Assembly (NCBI RefSeq): GCF_001467585.1
Contig: NZ_LNXY01000031.1
Coordinates: 202,669-266,668, forward strand
Source of the DNA: Legionella drozanskii LLAP-1
GTDB taxonomy: Bacteria > Pseudomonadota > Gammaproteobacteria > Legionellales > Legionellaceae
Direction of reading: 5' to 3'
Length of the DNA: 64,000 nucleotides
Of this stretch, positions 1-10,097 are shown one piece after another. Made by a program: the position numbers and the translations under genes. The first letter of the stretch is position 1; each line of letters begins with the position of its first letter. Below the pieces are notes generated by a model. It did no database searches and was not told the origin of the DNA. It saw only the letters and a list, made by a program, of their open reading frames with translations.

Positions 1-644
1 CCACGCCCTTCTATCCTCGTAGTCCTTATGCCGTCGCTAAATTATATGCCTATTGGATTACGGTTAATTATCGCGAAGCTTATGGTATTTATGCTTGTAA
101 CGGTATTTTATTCAATCATGAAAGCCCCCTTCGTGGAGAAACCTTTGTTACTCGTAAAATTACTCGTGCTTTAGCACGGATTAAATTAGGGCTACAAGAC
201 TGCGTTTACCTCGGTAATCTCGACGCTTTAAGAGATTGGGGACATGCTCGCGACTATGTCGAAATGCAATGGCTAATGTTACAGCAAGACGAAGCTGAAG
301 ATTTTGTAATTGCTACAGGCGAGCAATACAGTGTACGTGAATTTCTTGAGACCGCTGCTGCCGAAATTGATCTTAAAATTACTTGGGAAGGTACAGGAGT
401 AGATGAAATTGGTATCGACCAAAATGGCAAAGTGATCGTACGAGTAGATCCTCGTTACTTTAGACCCGCAGAAGTAGCCACCTTGCTAGGTGATGCAACT
501 AAAGCGAGAGAAAAGCTTGGATGGGTGCCAACAACGAGCTTCCAATCTTTAGTTGCTGAAATGATGCGTGGAGATCTAAACGCTGCCAACCGCGATGAGT
601 TAGTAAAACGTCACGGATTTGCGGCCTATGATTACCACGAATAA
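1..644 (+). CDS. gmd: GDP-mannose 4,6-dehydratase, C-terminal part (5' end outside window)
   Basis: The reading frame is open from base 3, so the gene starts left of the window and only about 213 C-terminal codons are present; the internal ATG at 264 is not the start. The Y-A-V-A-K stretch at about 27-41 is the YxxxK catalytic motif of extended short-chain dehydrogenases. The following segment ([19 protein letters not shown]) is characteristic of Gmd. The enzyme converts GDP-mannose to GDP-4-keto-6-deoxymannose, the precursor of GDP-fucose, GDP-rhamnose and GDP-perosamine. It sits directly upstream of fcl, which uses this product, and its product could also feed the perosamine-type genes at 55-57 kb. 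Confidence 0.93.
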   Translation, partial: TPFYPRSPYAVAKLYAYWITVNYREAYGIYACNGILFNHESPLRGETFVTRKITRALARIKLGLQDCVYLGNLDALRDWGHARDYVEMQWLMLQQDEAEDFVIATGEQYSVREFLETAAAEIDLKITWEGTGVDEIGIDQNGKVIVRVDPRYFRPAEVATLLGDATKAREKLGWVPTTSFQSLVAEMMRGDLNAANRDELVKRHGFAAYDYHE

Positions 645-654
645 GGAGCCGCAA

Positions 655-1593
655 GTGAATACCCCTAAAATATATATTGCCGGCCATCGAGGCATGGTGG
701 GCTCTGCCATTGTAAGAAGACTGGAAGAAGCCGGCTATACTAACTTATTAGTACGCACTCATGCCGAGTTAGATTTAAGCAATCAAGCTGATGTGATTGA
801 TTTTCTCGCTCGGGAAAAGCCAGATTATATTTTTCTAGCGGCTGCTAAGGTAGGCGGTATTCATGCGAATAATACTTATCGAGCCGAGTTTATCTATCAA
901 AACTTGATGATTCAAACCAATATCATTCAGGCAGCTTGGAAAGCGGGCGTGCAACGATTACTATTTCTCGGCTCAAGTTGTATTTACCCAAGAAATTGCT
1001 CTCAACCTATCAAAGAAGAATATTTACTAACAGGTTCGCTAGAATATACCAATGAGCCCTATGCCATTGCTAAAATTGCGGGCATAAAATTGTGTGAAAA
1101 TTATAATCTCCAGTATGGCACACAGTACGTTAGTGTAATGCCGACTAACCTCTATGGACCGAATGACAATTATGATTTAAATAATAGTCATGTATTACCT
1201 GCGCTTATCCGTAAATCACATGAAGCAAAAATCCGTGGTGACAAGCAACTGAGTGTATGGGGCTCAGGTACACCCATGCGTGAATTCCTTTACGTGGAAG
1301 ACATGGCCGATGCCTGTGTGTTTCTAATGGAAGAAAAAACATCCGACGGTCTATTTAATGTTGGCACGGGGATAGACATCAGCATTCGTGAATTAGCTGA
1401 AATCGTTATGGATGTGGTTGGTTTTACAGGTGAAATTGTTTTTGACGAAACTAAACCTAACGGTACTCCGCGTAAACTATTAAATGTTGAAAAAATGAAA
1501 AATCTTGGCTGGAAAGCCAAAACTGATTTGCGTACCGGCATCACCAAAACCTATAAAGATTTTTTAAAAGCTGAACAAAATACCTATGCCTGA
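655..1593 (+). CDS. fcl: GDP-L-fucose synthase (GDP-4-keto-6-deoxymannose epimerase/reductase)
   Basis: The GTG at 655 is preferred because AAGGAG lies six bases upstream; TTG 619 and ATG 628 are in frame but lack such a site and would overlap gmd. The 312-residue protein has the NADP-binding GHRGMVG motif at residues 10-16 and a Ser107-Tyr136-Lys140 triad, the same numbering as I recall for E. coli Fcl. It performs 3,5-epimerisation and 4-reduction of GDP-4-keto-6-deoxymannose to GDP-L-fucose in the cytoplasm. It is 10 bases downstream of gmd, and its last 8 bases overlap the following glycosyltransferase, suggesting one transcript. Confidence 0.93.
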   Translation: MNTPKIYIAGHRGMVGSAIVRRLEEAGYTNLLVRTHAELDLSNQADVIDFLAREKPDYIFLAAAKVGGIHANNTYRAEFIYQNLMIQTNIIQAAWKAGVQRLLFLGSSCIYPRNCSQPIKEEYLLTGSLEYTNEPYAIAKIAGIKLCENYNLQYGTQYVSVMPTNLYGPNDNYDLNNSHVLPALIRKSHEAKIRGDKQLSVWGSGTPMREFLYVEDMADACVFLMEEKTSDGLFNVGTGIDISIRELAEIVMDVVGFTGEIVFDETKPNGTPRKLLNVEKMKNLGWKAKTDLRTGITKTYKDFLKAEQNTYA

Positions 1594-2332
1594 TCAACCA
1601 CAAATCACCATTGCTGTTCCCTCCTATAATCAAGGGCGTTTTTTAGATAAAGCACTCTCTTCGATTTTTATGCAGGAAGTTCCCGTTGAAGTGTATGTCT
1701 TGGATGGTGGTTCTACGGATAATTCCGTTGAAGTCATTCGTAAATGGGAAAGTCGCCTAGCGGGATGGCGCAGTCATCCGGATCAAGGGCAATCAGCAGC
1801 CATAAACGAAGGAATCGCCAAGGGCAAGGCTGATTTTGTATGTTGGCTAAATAGTGATGATTGGTTCTTGCCAGGTAGTTTAGTGAACTTATTAGAAGTC
1901 TTGAACAATTTTCCCGCAGCGCCAGCCGCATATGGAAAAGCATGGAATTTCCTTGAAAAGGATCAAAGCTCTCACGCGGTTTGGGTAGAATCATTTAATG
2001 CTCGACGTCTTGCTTTACGCTGTATTATTGCACAACCTGCCACCCTTATGAGACGCTCTGCCTGGGAGGCGATAGGCGGGCTCAATGAAAGCTTACATAT
2101 GGCAATGGATTATGACTTATGGTGGCGCTTATTTAAAACATTTGGTCCACTGCAATTCTTGGATGAATTTGTCGCTGTTAATCGCGAGCATGACCAGACA
2201 AAAACAAAAAATAATCGCCGTTTACATTATAAAGAGGCGATGCAAATTGTGAAAAAATATAATGGATCTGTGCCATTAAAATGGTGGTTAGCTCAACCCT
2301 ATAAAGTGTGGTTCCAATCCATTATAAAATGA
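1586..2332 (+). CDS. family 2 glycosyltransferase
   Basis: This 248-residue protein has the GT-A fold signature of GT2 enzymes: a [10 protein letters not shown] opening at residues 11-20, DGGSTD at 40-45 and the metal/nucleotide-binding NSDD at 89-92. It lacks membrane segments, so it is probably a cytoplasmic or membrane-peripheral transferase adding a sugar to a lipid-linked glycan. It overlaps fcl by 8 bases and is probably co-transcribed with gmd-fcl, which makes a GDP-sugar donor plausible. Donor and acceptor cannot be read from the sequence. Confidence 0.88.
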   Translation: MPDQPQITIAVPSYNQGRFLDKALSSIFMQEVPVEVYVLDGGSTDNSVEVIRKWESRLAGWRSHPDQGQSAAINEGIAKGKADFVCWLNSDDWFLPGSLVNLLEVLNNFPAAPAAYGKAWNFLEKDQSSHAVWVESFNARRLALRCIIAQPATLMRRSAWEAIGGLNESLHMAMDYDLWWRLFKTFGPLQFLDEFVAVNREHDQTKTKNNRRLHYKEAMQIVKKYNGSVPLKWWLAQPYKVWFQSIIK

Positions 2333-2494
2333 AGTCGACTGGCCATTTATGTTTAAACCCAATCAAACATAGCCTCGCAAAGCGAAAATCCATGGGTAAA
2401 TTGTCGCCCAAATAGTGGATTGCCATCTCAGCGCGATAAACCATGGCCTAAGTCAACAAGGAGCAACACTTTGATCTTAACTGAATCATAAGGA

Positions 2495-4525
2495 ATGAAA
2501 TTGAAAGCAAGTCACCAGCAAATTGCATTAAGAACGGAAACTATATTTCTCCTTATGCTAGGTATTGCAATATTGTCTAGCTTCTCTTTAGTCTATTTGC
2601 TAGGACATTTCACATCACAATCATCAGCCGCTCTCAATTTATTTACTCAAGGGGCTCAGCTCTTAGTCTACCCAAAAGCAACAGAGCGCAATACTTTTCT
2701 GATTGTGGCTGTAATTCTTCCAATTCTTATTTTATTTGCAACTAGATATCAATCTGGTTTCGACAAAATGGTTTATTCGAAATACGCTTCAATTGCTCTT
2801 CCATTATTAGTAGCAGCTTTTTTATTTTTGCCCATCTATAAATCGGATTTTTTAAAGATGATTATTTTTGGCAAAGTTTTTTTCATGCTTCATCCCACTG
2901 CTTTACTTTTTATTTGTTTAAGCTTAGCGACCCTTTGGTGCTTTAGTATAGGGAATTTTCAACCCCTAGATCTTGCCCCGAAAACAACAGCCTCTGTGAC
3001 CTGGGTTATTTTTATTCTTGCTATGCTGCTCCAATTATTATCTTGGCGAATAGCAAGCATTAACTCCGTATCCTATGATCCAGCCTGGACAAATCATGCA
3101 GATGCAGCCTTTTATGCTCTGAGCCAAGTTGTTGCAGGAAAAACCCTATTAGTTGACTTACCTTCCCAATATGGTCTGTTTCCCGAATTAATCGCCCCCC
3201 TTTTTAAATGGGTCGGGGCAACTGTTTTAAATCTAAGCTTGTTTTTTGCGACTTTGCAGATAATTTCTCTCCTTGGTTTATTTTTTGTTCTCTTTAAATT
3301 GGTTAAAAACCCACTTTTATTAATACTGGGCGGGATAAGCCTACTGACCTTAACCTTTGGTACAACCATTTATTTCACAGGTTCGCATGACCAATATTTT
3401 CAGTATTGGCCCATTCGTTTTTTTTGGCCGGCTTTTTCTGTGCTTGTATTTTATTATTTTGCTCGCAAAAAAACATTGTTACGAGCTGCGACAGTTTCAC
3501 TGGTGAGTGCTATTGGCGCATTTTGGATCATGGATACAGGCTTATTTATTTTCTTGTCTTTTGCGGCTTATCTTAGCGCTCGATGCATTATTTTATGTAC
3601 TAGCGATAAATCTAACAGGCTGTTTCATCTTAAAAAATACCTTATTGCAATAAGTTTACATCTTCTAATTACTGCGGCAGTTATTTCTGTCCTACTGGGG
3701 GGCATGTGGCTTAAATCGCATCAGCCCCTACAGCTGCATCGCCAATTTGAATATCAAAAGCTTTTTTATGGCTTAGGTTTTGCCATGTTACCACTTCCTA
3801 ATCAAATTCATCCTTGGATGTCCGTTTTAGGGATTTATTTACTGGGAATAATTATTTCATTGACTGCCTGGTTCCAAAATAAGAAAGATAGTATTCGAGT
3901 AGATCTCATTTTATATCTAAGCCTGCTCGGTGTTGGACTTTTTATTTACTACGAAGGCAGAGCTCATGTAACCAATTTAATCACCGTGTGCTGGCCCGCA
4001 TTAATGGTAATGCTCATTGCTACGGATTGTACGATTAAAAGGATTCGTGAAAAAACCTTAGCATTCACGCAAATGGTTATACCCATTGCCGCAGTTAGTT
4101 TTTTACTCCTCTGTAACGCTAATTTTATTGCTCATGTACCGAATATGTTTCGTGAAATGCAATATGTTTTTAAAACACGACATGACGTTTATTTCCCCTA
4201 CATTGTGGGTGAACTTGCTTTCATTAAGCAACATGCAGAATCAAAACAGGAGTGCCTTATTCTGGCCAAACGACAAAGTATTTATTATGCAGAAAGTGGA
4301 TTAGCTTCACCAATTAATGGCCCTGGTATAGTAGAAACCTTACTCAAATCGGATGAAGAGCATTTCAAAAGAGAATTATTCAAGGGGCAACTTGACTGTG
4401 TTTTCCTAGGTTTAGGGGAAAGTAGCCCTTTCTTAGCCATCGATGCAGAGAAATTAACTCAGGTTTACAAGGTATCCAGTGTAAATGCGGAGCATACTAT
4501 GCTCTATCTCACTCCTAAGACTTAA
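2495..4525 (+). CDS. large polytopic membrane protein, possibly GT-C type glycosyltransferase
   Basis: The 676-residue protein has about a dozen hydrophobic segments and a hydrophilic C-terminal domain of about 130 residues. A non-membrane loop with YDPAWTNHADAAFY and a DLPSQYG segment lies near residues 190-230, where GT-C enzymes carry acidic catalytic loops. I infer a role in polysaccharide or lipid glycosylation from topology and from the upstream gmd-fcl-GT2 genes; I do not recognise the family. AAGGA directly abuts ATG 2495, so TTG 2501 (better spacing) could be the true start. The 162 bases upstream separate it from the GT2 gene, so it may have its own promoter. It ends 14 bases from a convergent membrane-protein gene. 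Confidence 0.72.
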   Translation: MKLKASHQQIALRTETIFLLMLGIAILSSFSLVYLLGHFTSQSSAALNLFTQGAQLLVYPKATERNTFLIVAVILPILILFATRYQSGFDKMVYSKYASIALPLLVAAFLFLPIYKSDFLKMIIFGKVFFMLHPTALLFICLSLATLWCFSIGNFQPLDLAPKTTASVTWVIFILAMLLQLLSWRIASINSVSYDPAWTNHADAAFYALSQVVAGKTLLVDLPSQYGLFPELIAPLFKWVGATVLNLSLFFATLQIISLLGLFFVLFKLVKNPLLLILGGISLLTLTFGTTIYFTGSHDQYFQYWPIRFFWPAFSVLVFYYFARKKTLLRAATVSLVSAIGAFWIMDTGLFIFLSFAAYLSARCIILCTSDKSNRLFHLKKYLIAISLHLLITAAVISVLLGGMWLKSHQPLQLHRQFEYQKLFYGLGFAMLPLPNQIHPWMSVLGIYLLGIIISLTAWFQNKKDSIRVDLILYLSLLGVGLFIYYEGRAHVTNLITVCWPALMVMLIATDCTIKRIREKTLAFTQMVIPIAAVSFLLLCNANFIAHVPNMFREMQYVFKTRHDVYFPYIVGELAFIKQHAESKQECLILAKRQSIYYAESGLASPINGPGIVETLLKSDEEHFKRELFKGQLDCVFLGLGESSPFLAIDAEKLTQVYKVSSVNAEHTMLYLTPKT

Positions 4526-4539
4526 GCCATTTATTAAGA

Positions 4540-5643
4540 CTATCGTTGTAACCACGATTGGTTTGCTAACCAAATGACCCAATGATTTAGACATTGGCGG
4601 AATACAATAACTAAAAATAACAATCCTAGAACTGCATATCGGTCAATATAATAAGCTATTCCGAGTTTAGAAGGGAAAATTGGCGATTGCTTCATTAACC
4701 AATTTTTTATCGCTAGACAAACAGGTAAATAGAGTAACACAACGATTTCACTAAAAATTCGCGGCTCCATAAAATTCCCAATCAATGATAAAGCCAAAAA
4801 ATAAAAGAGAGTAAGATAGCGTAAAGGCCTAAACTGCAAGGGAATGTAATCAAAAAAAGCAAACCAAAATAACGGTAAACCAACAAGACCAAAAACAAGT
4901 AACAAGATATTTTGCCCTTCTAATAACCAAAGCCAATTCACTTCAAAATAAGTATGAGTAGAGGAACGAAAATACCAATCCATTAATTGGCCTGGGACCT
5001 TGTGCAATAGAGTAAGAATCAATAAACGTGCTAATACATAGGATAATAGGGCAAAAAAAAGTGGTTTTATAACCCTATGAATTTTATGCCAATACAGTGC
5101 CGGAATGAGTAATACCAATAGAATGCTGCTCTCCCGATTTACTGTAGAAATAAACACCCACGGAATAAAATAAACCCATTTTGCTCGAAGGCATAGTAAG
5201 AAACCTAGAGTCATAAAAAAAAGGGCAGCGGTATCGGAGGGGTAGAAAAAAGGGGCACTTCCATATACTTTAAAACGATAATTAATCACTGTCATTAAAG
5301 GCAAGAGCAAAATACAGAGCCAAGATAATAATTGTGCTTGTCTTTGATTAAATTCTAGTTTCAGTAATTGGAATAAGCTGAAATAAAATAAACTAATAAA
5401 TAACCATTCCAGTAAAAAAAATAGTTTATCCACCGCAAGCGGAAAAACCCGAGACAGTACATTAGCTAGAGCTGGGACTAATATGCGCTGTTCATAGGGC
5501 AACTGCGCAGAAAAATTCATGAGTTGTTCTAAGGTAGTTTCGCTATAGATTCCAGAGAGTTGGGTATGAATGAAGGCATAGCCAAGAAGCAAAATTACGC
5601 TTATAAATCGATACTTATAATGCAAGATATCCCTATTGATCAT
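4540..5643 (-). CDS. polytopic membrane protein of unknown function
   Basis: The 367-residue protein is almost entirely hydrophobic, with about eight to ten predicted membrane segments and basic connecting loops. Visible short motifs are PYEQRILVPAL near residue 50 and STVNRESS near residue 165. These resemble loop motifs of uncharacterised bacterial integral-membrane proteins found near glycan genes, but I cannot name the family. The ATG at 5643 has AGGA about ten bases upstream. The gene runs convergent to the preceding membrane protein and divergent from hspQ, so it is probably transcribed alone. Confidence 0.7.
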   Translation of the reverse strand: MINRDILHYKYRFISVILLLGYAFIHTQLSGIYSETTLEQLMNFSAQLPYEQRILVPALANVLSRVFPLAVDKLFFLLEWLFISLFYFSLFQLLKLEFNQRQAQLLSWLCILLLPLMTVINYRFKVYGSAPFFYPSDTAALFFMTLGFLLCLRAKWVYFIPWVFISTVNRESSILLVLLIPALYWHKIHRVIKPLFFALLSYVLARLLILTLLHKVPGQLMDWYFRSSTHTYFEVNWLWLLEGQNILLLVFGLVGLPLFWFAFFDYIPLQFRPLRYLTLFYFLALSLIGNFMEPRIFSEIVVLLYLPVCLAIKNWLMKQSPIFPSKLGIAYYIDRYAVLGLLFLVIVFRQCLNHWVIWLANQSWLQR

Positions 5644-5745
5644 CGTCTGGAATCCTATTCAAGATTTATCGAGGCTAACCGATATTAGAGAGGTAAAGCA
5701 AGTTCTCCAGAAGATCAGGATAATTAACTGGTTCAACCAGGAGGC

Positions 5746-6060
5746 ATGATGAAAGATACAGCTAAGTTTAATGTGGGGGAGCGTGTAATCCATTTAAAAT
5801 TAGGTTATCGCGCCGTTATTATCGACGTTGACCCCCTTTTTCAAGCATCTGGTCGGTACAATCCTCAAGCTTATAAACGCGAATTTGCAACTCGCAATCC
5901 CTGGTATCGCTTACTCGTTGATGGCAGCAGTCAAATGACTTATGTCGAAGAATGTTTTTTAAGAAGCGACCCAAGTGAGTTAACGATTGATAATCCGCAG
6001 ATTAAGCAATACCTTAATGAATGCCAAGGTGGTTATCATGCTATAACGAGCCGTCATTAG
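5746..6060 (+). CDS. hspQ: heat shock protein HspQ (YccV-like, hemimethylated DNA-binding domain)
   Basis: The 104-residue protein matches the HspQ/YccV domain: FNVGERVIHLKLGYRAVIIDVDP at the start, NPWYRLLVD in the middle and TYVEECFL towards the end. In E. coli HspQ binds hemimethylated oriC DNA, is heat-induced and acts as a specificity factor for the Lon protease. Two adjacent in-frame ATGs (5746, 5749) follow a perfect AGGAGG; the second has the better spacing. A short inverted repeat (5728-5740) overlaps the Shine-Dalgarno sequence. The gene is monocistronic, divergent from the membrane protein on its left. Confidence 0.9.
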   Translation: MMKDTAKFNVGERVIHLKLGYRAVIIDVDPLFQASGRYNPQAYKREFATRNPWYRLLVDGSSQMTYVEECFLRSDPSELTIDNPQIKQYLNECQGGYHAITSRH

Positions 6061-6126
6061 AAATGATGTTGCTATAGGCTTGACAATTCTTGGCCCCCGC
6101 GCAAGCACGGAGGATTCGCTAAAAAT

Positions 6127-6321
6127 TTACAAATGCCGAAGCATAAATACCAATAAAGCGATGAAAGCAATTAAAATGAGCGCTAGAAAACCCATTGTAG
6201 AAAAGCTTTTACTAAGATTTTCCCGACTAAATTGCTCGGGTCGGCCTTTTATCATTCGGTATAAAATCCAAACAATAAGTCCTGCTCCAATGAGCCCGAG
6301 TATTTGATACAAAGTTTCCAT
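6127..6321 (-). CDS. small two-helix membrane protein, unknown
   Basis: A 64-residue protein with two hydrophobic helices (about residues 5-20 and 43-62) joined by a basic, polar loop. Its ATG at 6321 overlaps the TGA of the flavin reductase gene by one base (TGATG), indicating translational coupling; the preceding GTG at 6324 is an alternative start. An AAAGGGG Shine-Dalgarno lies just upstream. Coupling to fre suggests a membrane partner or an unrelated passenger of the ubiD-fre transcript. No domain recognised. Confidence 0.65.
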   Translation of the reverse strand: METLYQILGLIGAGLIVWILYRMIKGRPEQFSRENLSKSFSTMGFLALILIAFIALLVFMLRHL

Positions 6322-7025
6322 CACTTAATCCCCTTTACCTCAAAACTAAACGCATCTGAAAATAATTGCTCAGATGACACGCCCTTGGCAATCAAAATAT
6401 CTCTTGTGGCATACACCATATCAAAAGGGCCGCCAATGACAAACTGCCAGTCCTTCAGATCAACAGGATGCTGACCGAGGATAATAGAAGCCAAGGTATC
6501 TTTGGAGCTATTTGATAATAACGAAAAATATTTAAATTGAGCGACATGCGATTGCCATTGGCTCACTTTTTCATTCATATACAAATCGTTTTGAGCGCGT
6601 GCGCTCCAAAATAATTCAAAAGTTCGACGATCACTCGAGGCTAATAATTGTTCAATCATAGCCTTAATCGGTGCAAACCCAGTGCCGCCAGCAATAAATA
6701 AGATGGGTTTATCTGCCTGTAGCTTATCCAGATAACAATCACCAAGTGGCAAATGGAGTCTTAATTCGCCTTTCTGTTTGATTTCATTAAGTAATTGTTG
6801 ATTGTAAGGATTATCCAAGCTGTGACGGATATGTAATTCATACTTATGTGAACCTAAAGGAGCATTGGCTATGGAATAACAGTAGGGCTCACCTGCTGAC
6901 AGAATTTCTAAATATTGTCCGGCCCGATAGTCGATATAGGTTTCTGGCGTCAAAATAAGCTGCAAAATACTATCTGTAAGCGGAGTAATACTCTCTACTT
7001 TTGCACGAATTGATTTATTCTTCAT
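6321..7025 (-). CDS. fre: NAD(P)H-flavin reductase
   Basis: Starting at the ATG at 7025, which overlaps the ubiD stop by four bases (ATGA), the protein is 234 residues, about the size of E. coli Fre. The ferredoxin-reductase fold is visible: flavin-binding RAGQY at residues 34-38, YSIANAP at 50-56, and nucleotide-binding GGTGFAP at 113-119. It reduces free FMN/FAD with NAD(P)H. Reduced FMN is the substrate from which UbiX makes prenyl-FMN, the cofactor of the co-transcribed UbiD. ubiD-fre adjacency is conserved in E. coli. Confidence 0.92.
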   Translation of the reverse strand: MKNKSIRAKVESITPLTDSILQLILTPETYIDYRAGQYLEILSAGEPYCYSIANAPLGSHKYELHIRHSLDNPYNQQLLNEIKQKGELRLHLPLGDCYLDKLQADKPILFIAGGTGFAPIKAMIEQLLASSDRRTFELFWSARAQNDLYMNEKVSQWQSHVAQFKYFSLLSNSSKDTLASIILGQHPVDLKDWQFVIGGPFDMVYATRDILIAKGVSSEQLFSDAFSFEVKGIK

Positions 7026-8491
7026 ATATCCAATCCAAGTTCCGACCAATAATTATCAACTCGTTGCACAATTTCTTCATTCATCGTAATCGCTTGCCCC
7101 CATTCTCTTTGCGTTTCACCCGGCCATTTTGAAGTCGCGTCCATTCCCATTTTTGAGCCTAGGCCTGAAACAGGTGATGCAAAATCAAGATAGTCAATTG
7201 GTGTATTGTCTACCATCACCGTATCACGCTGAGGGTCCATCCTTGTAGTAATGGCCCAAATCACATCTTGCCAGTTACGCGCATCGATATCATCATCACA
7301 AACGATAACAAATTTAGTATACATAAATTGTCTTAGAAATGACCAAACCGCCATCATGACCCGTTTTGCATGCCCAGGATACTGTTTCTTCATGGTGACA
7401 ACTGCTAAACGATAAGAACAACCTTCCGGCGGTAAATAAAAATCAACAATTTCTGGAAACTGTTTTTGCAGCAAAGGTATAAATACCTCATTCAGTGCTA
7501 ACCCTAAAATTGCAGGTTCATCAGGTGGACGTCCAGTATAAGTACTGTGATAAATAGGCTGTTCGCGATGGGTCAGGCGCTCAACAGTAAATACCGGAAA
7601 AGTTTGTACTTCATTATAGTATCCTGTGTGATCACCAAAAGGGCCTTCTGCAGCTTCTTCCCCAGGCTCGATATAGCCCTCAAGAATGATTTCAGCACTT
7701 GCTGGCACATGCAAATCATTACCAAGGCAACGAGTAAGCTGGGTACGTTGCCCACGCAATAAACCAGCAAAAGCATACTCCGACAAACTATCGGGAACAG
7801 GAGTGACTGCCGCGAGTAAAGTCGCTGGATCGGCTCCTAAAGTTACTGCCAAAGGAAAACGCTCGCCCGGGTATTCCTTTTGCCAAGCTTGATAGTCTAA
7901 AGCACCTCCGCGGTGAGATAGCCATCGCATGATTAATTTATTCTTGCTCAGCAATTGTTGCCGGTATATTCCCATATTTTCACGAGCTTGATGAGGTCCT
8001 TTAGTCGTCACCAATCCCCAGGTAATAAGCGGCGCCACATCACCTGGCCAGCAAGTTTGAATAGGTAGACGTGTTAAATCAACCTCATCTTTTTCCCAAA
8101 CATATTTTTGACAAGCCGCATCGCTAACATATTTGGGTGCCATATTTAGCGCTTGCTTCAGCAAAGGTAATTTTGCAAAAGCATCCTTAAATCCTTTCGG
8201 TGGCTCTGGTTCTTTTAAAGCCGCCAACAGCTTTCCCACTTCACGCAAGGCGGCAACAGTATCCTCGCCCATTCCCAGTGCTACTCGTTCTACGGTTCCA
8301 AATAAATTAGTTAGCACAGGCATGGTGCTGTTTTTAGGATTCGTAAAAAGTAAGGCAGGTCCACTTGCACGCAAGACCCGATCACTAACAGTGGTCATTT
8401 CGAGATAAGGGGAAACTGGAAAGTTAATTCGTTTTAGTAAGCCGCGAGTTTCAAGTTGCGCGATAAAATCGCGTAAGTCAGCATATTTCAT
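7022..8491 (-). CDS. ubiD: 4-hydroxy-3-polyprenylbenzoate decarboxylase
   Basis: The 489-residue protein is full length compared with E. coli UbiD (497). It carries the family hallmarks ENMGIYRQQ and RWLSHRGGA around residues 165-200, and [12 protein letters not shown] near 280-290, which contains the catalytic Glu/Asp of the prenyl-FMN site. It decarboxylates polyprenyl-hydroxybenzoate in ubiquinone biosynthesis and depends on UbiX, which is not in this window. It heads a ubiD-fre-small membrane protein unit with overlapping stop and start codons. The long gap upstream holds a palindromic repeat. Confidence 0.95.
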   Translation of the reverse strand: MKYADLRDFIAQLETRGLLKRINFPVSPYLEMTTVSDRVLRASGPALLFTNPKNSTMPVLTNLFGTVERVALGMGEDTVAALREVGKLLAALKEPEPPKGFKDAFAKLPLLKQALNMAPKYVSDAACQKYVWEKDEVDLTRLPIQTCWPGDVAPLITWGLVTTKGPHQARENMGIYRQQLLSKNKLIMRWLSHRGGALDYQAWQKEYPGERFPLAVTLGADPATLLAAVTPVPDSLSEYAFAGLLRGQRTQLTRCLGNDLHVPASAEIILEGYIEPGEEAAEGPFGDHTGYYNEVQTFPVFTVERLTHREQPIYHSTYTGRPPDEPAILGLALNEVFIPLLQKQFPEIVDFYLPPEGCSYRLAVVTMKKQYPGHAKRVMMAVWSFLRQFMYTKFVIVCDDDIDARNWQDVIWAITTRMDPQRDTVMVDNTPIDYLDFASPVSGLGSKMGMDATSKWPGETQREWGQAITMNEEIVQRVDNYWSELGLDI

Positions 8492-8637
8492 GAGAAAAAT
8501 TTAAGAAATTTAGTTGCATGGATTATGACACAGGCGACAGTTTAACAAAATAAAGCCGTTAGTCTGGTTTGATCTAATCTAACTTTCCGCCTGCAATCAG
8601 ACGAATCGCTGGGCATGGTCGGCATTGTTCATCAGTG

Positions 8638-8763
8638 TCGTCATTGCAAGAAGCGTAGCGACAAAGCAACCCTGGGGGTTCGGAGTTAATAAAGAATTAA
8701 CCAACTTGAATTGATACCTTGCTTCGAACCGCCTCGGTTGCTTCACTTCGTTCGCAATGACGA
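8638..8763. repeat. imperfect inverted repeat, dispersed-palindrome type
   Basis: The left arm (8638-8674) begins TCGTCATTGCAAGAAGC and the right arm (8730-8763) ends TTCGCAATGACGA, giving about 34-37 bp arms with some mismatches around a 55-base centre. The arm sequence resembles the TCATTGCGAGCGAAGCGAAGCAA-type short dispersed palindromes seen in many intracellular and AT-rich proteobacteria. It is non-coding and lies downstream of rho. Confidence 0.7.
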
Positions 8764-8788
8764 AGCGGAGGCTTCCTCTTCATGGTAG

Positions 8789-8808
8789 CCCGCGGTTAAA
8801 GCCGCGGG
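8789..8808. repeat. GC-rich hairpin downstream of rho
   Basis: CCCGCGG (8789-8795) and CCGCGGG (8802-8808) form a perfect 7-bp stem with a six-base loop, preceded by GGTAG. A similar GGTAGCCCG hairpin occurs at 42869. There is no T-tract on either strand, so intrinsic termination of rho is not supported. Confidence 0.55.
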
Positions 8809-8834
8809 AGGAGGTTCGCTTGCGATAGTTATCT

Positions 8835-10097
8835 CTACTCTTGGCGCTTCATTGCCTCAAAAAACTCAGTATTGGTCTTATGATTTTTCATCCGTTCCAG
8901 CAAAAATTCAATCGCATCGCATTCATCCATAGATTGTAGTATTTTGCGAAGTATCCAAGTACGGTGCAATTCTTCTGGAGATAGTAGTAAGTCTTCACGA
9001 CGGGTACCAGAGCGGTTGATATTAATGGCAGGGAAGACACGGCGTTCAGAAATATTACGACTTAAGTGGATTTCCATGTTACCGGTTCCCTTAAATTCTT
9101 CGTAAATGACCTCGTCCATTTTAGAACCAGTGTCAACAAGTGCCGTCGCAATAATCGTTAAGCTACCACCTTCTTCAATATTACGTGCAGCACCATAAAG
9201 ACGCTTAGGTCTTTGTAACGCATTTGCATCCACACCTCCAGTCAGTACTTTACCTGAAGATGGAACGACGGTGTTATAAGCTCGTGCTAAACGGGTGATC
9301 GAATCGAGCAAAACAACTACATCTCGTTTGTGCTCAACTAATCGTTTTGCTTTTTCAATAACCATTTCAGCCACTTGTACGTGACGATTCGCTGGCTCAT
9401 CAAAAGTACTCGCCACGACCTCACCTTTTACAGAGCGCTGCATTTCAGTCACTTCTTCAGGACGCTCATCAATCAGCAACACGATCAAATAACACTCTGG
9501 ATAATTCCTCTCAATTGAATGAGCTAGATTTTGGAGCATTAAGGTCTTTCCTGCCTTCGGCGGAGAAACAATAAGACCACGCTGGCCACGGCCAAAAGGA
9601 GCACAGAGATCAACGACTCGAGCAGTTAAATCTTCTGTACTGCCATTACCTTGTTCCATAACCAGACGTTGAGTGGCAAACAATGGAGTGAGGTTTTCAA
9701 ATAAAATCTTACGCTTTGCGCTCTCAGGGGAGTCAAAGTTAATTTCATCCACTTTTAATAAAGCAAAATAACGCTCATTATCCTTCGGTGGTCGAATTTT
9801 ACCGGTAATCGTGTCGCCGGTACGCAAACCAAATCGTCTAATTTGACTTGGGGAAACATAAATATCATCAGGACCAGCCTGATAGGATCCATCTTCAGAG
9901 CGAAGAAAACCGAAACCGTCTGTTAATACTTCTAAAACACCACCGCCAAGAATGTCTTCACCCTTGTGTGAATGGGCCTTGAGAATGGCAAAAAGAATAT
10001 CTTGCTTTCGCATGCGGGCAGTATTTTCAGCCCCCATATCCTGTGCGATGTTGACAAGTTCGGCAATAGGTAATTGCTTAAGTTCACTAAGATTCAT
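8835..10097 (-). CDS. rho: transcription termination factor Rho
   Basis: The 420-residue protein is almost identical in length to E. coli Rho (419). An N-terminal helical domain is followed by the RNA-binding cold-shock-like domain ([22 protein letters not shown], residues about 62-100). The hexameric RecA-like ATPase domain has Walker A PPKAGKT near residues 179-185 and Walker [16 protein letters not shown] near 260-275. Rho loads on untranslated RNA and terminates transcription. The trxA-rho order on one strand is the same as in E. coli, with a 316-base leader between them. Confidence 0.97.
   Translation of the reverse strand: MNLSELKQLPIAELVNIAQDMGAENTARMRKQDILFAILKAHSHKGEDILGGGVLEVLTDGFGFLRSEDGSYQAGPDDIYVSPSQIRRFGLRTGDTITGKIRPPKDNERYFALLKVDEINFDSPESAKRKILFENLTPLFATQRLVMEQGNGSTEDLTARVVDLCAPFGRGQRGLIVSPPKAGKTLMLQNLAHSIERNYPECYLIVLLIDERPEEVTEMQRSVKGEVVASTFDEPANRHVQVAEMVIEKAKRLVEHKRDVVVLLDSITRLARAYNTVVPSSGKVLTGGVDANALQRPKRLYGAARNIEEGGSLTIIATALVDTGSKMDEVIYEEFKGTGNMEIHLSRNISERRVFPAININRSGTRREDLLLSPEELHRTWILRKILQSMDECDAIEFLLERMKNHKTNTEFFEAMKRQE

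Larger units (their letters stand above)
8492..8834. other. intergenic gap between ubiD and rho holding repeats
   Basis: This 343-base gap carries no credible gene. It contains an imperfect inverted repeat (8638-8763) and a GC-rich hairpin (8789-8808), both described separately. The ubiD promoter should lie near 8500-8560, but no convincing -35/-10 pair was identified. Confidence 0.6.

Noticed and set aside
6080-6307. 75-codon plus-strand ORF
   Set aside because: It is antisense to the small membrane-protein gene coupled to fre and has no supporting signals.
8789-8808. Intrinsic terminator for rho
   Set aside because: The stem is strong but neither strand has the following T-run, so it is listed only as a hairpin.
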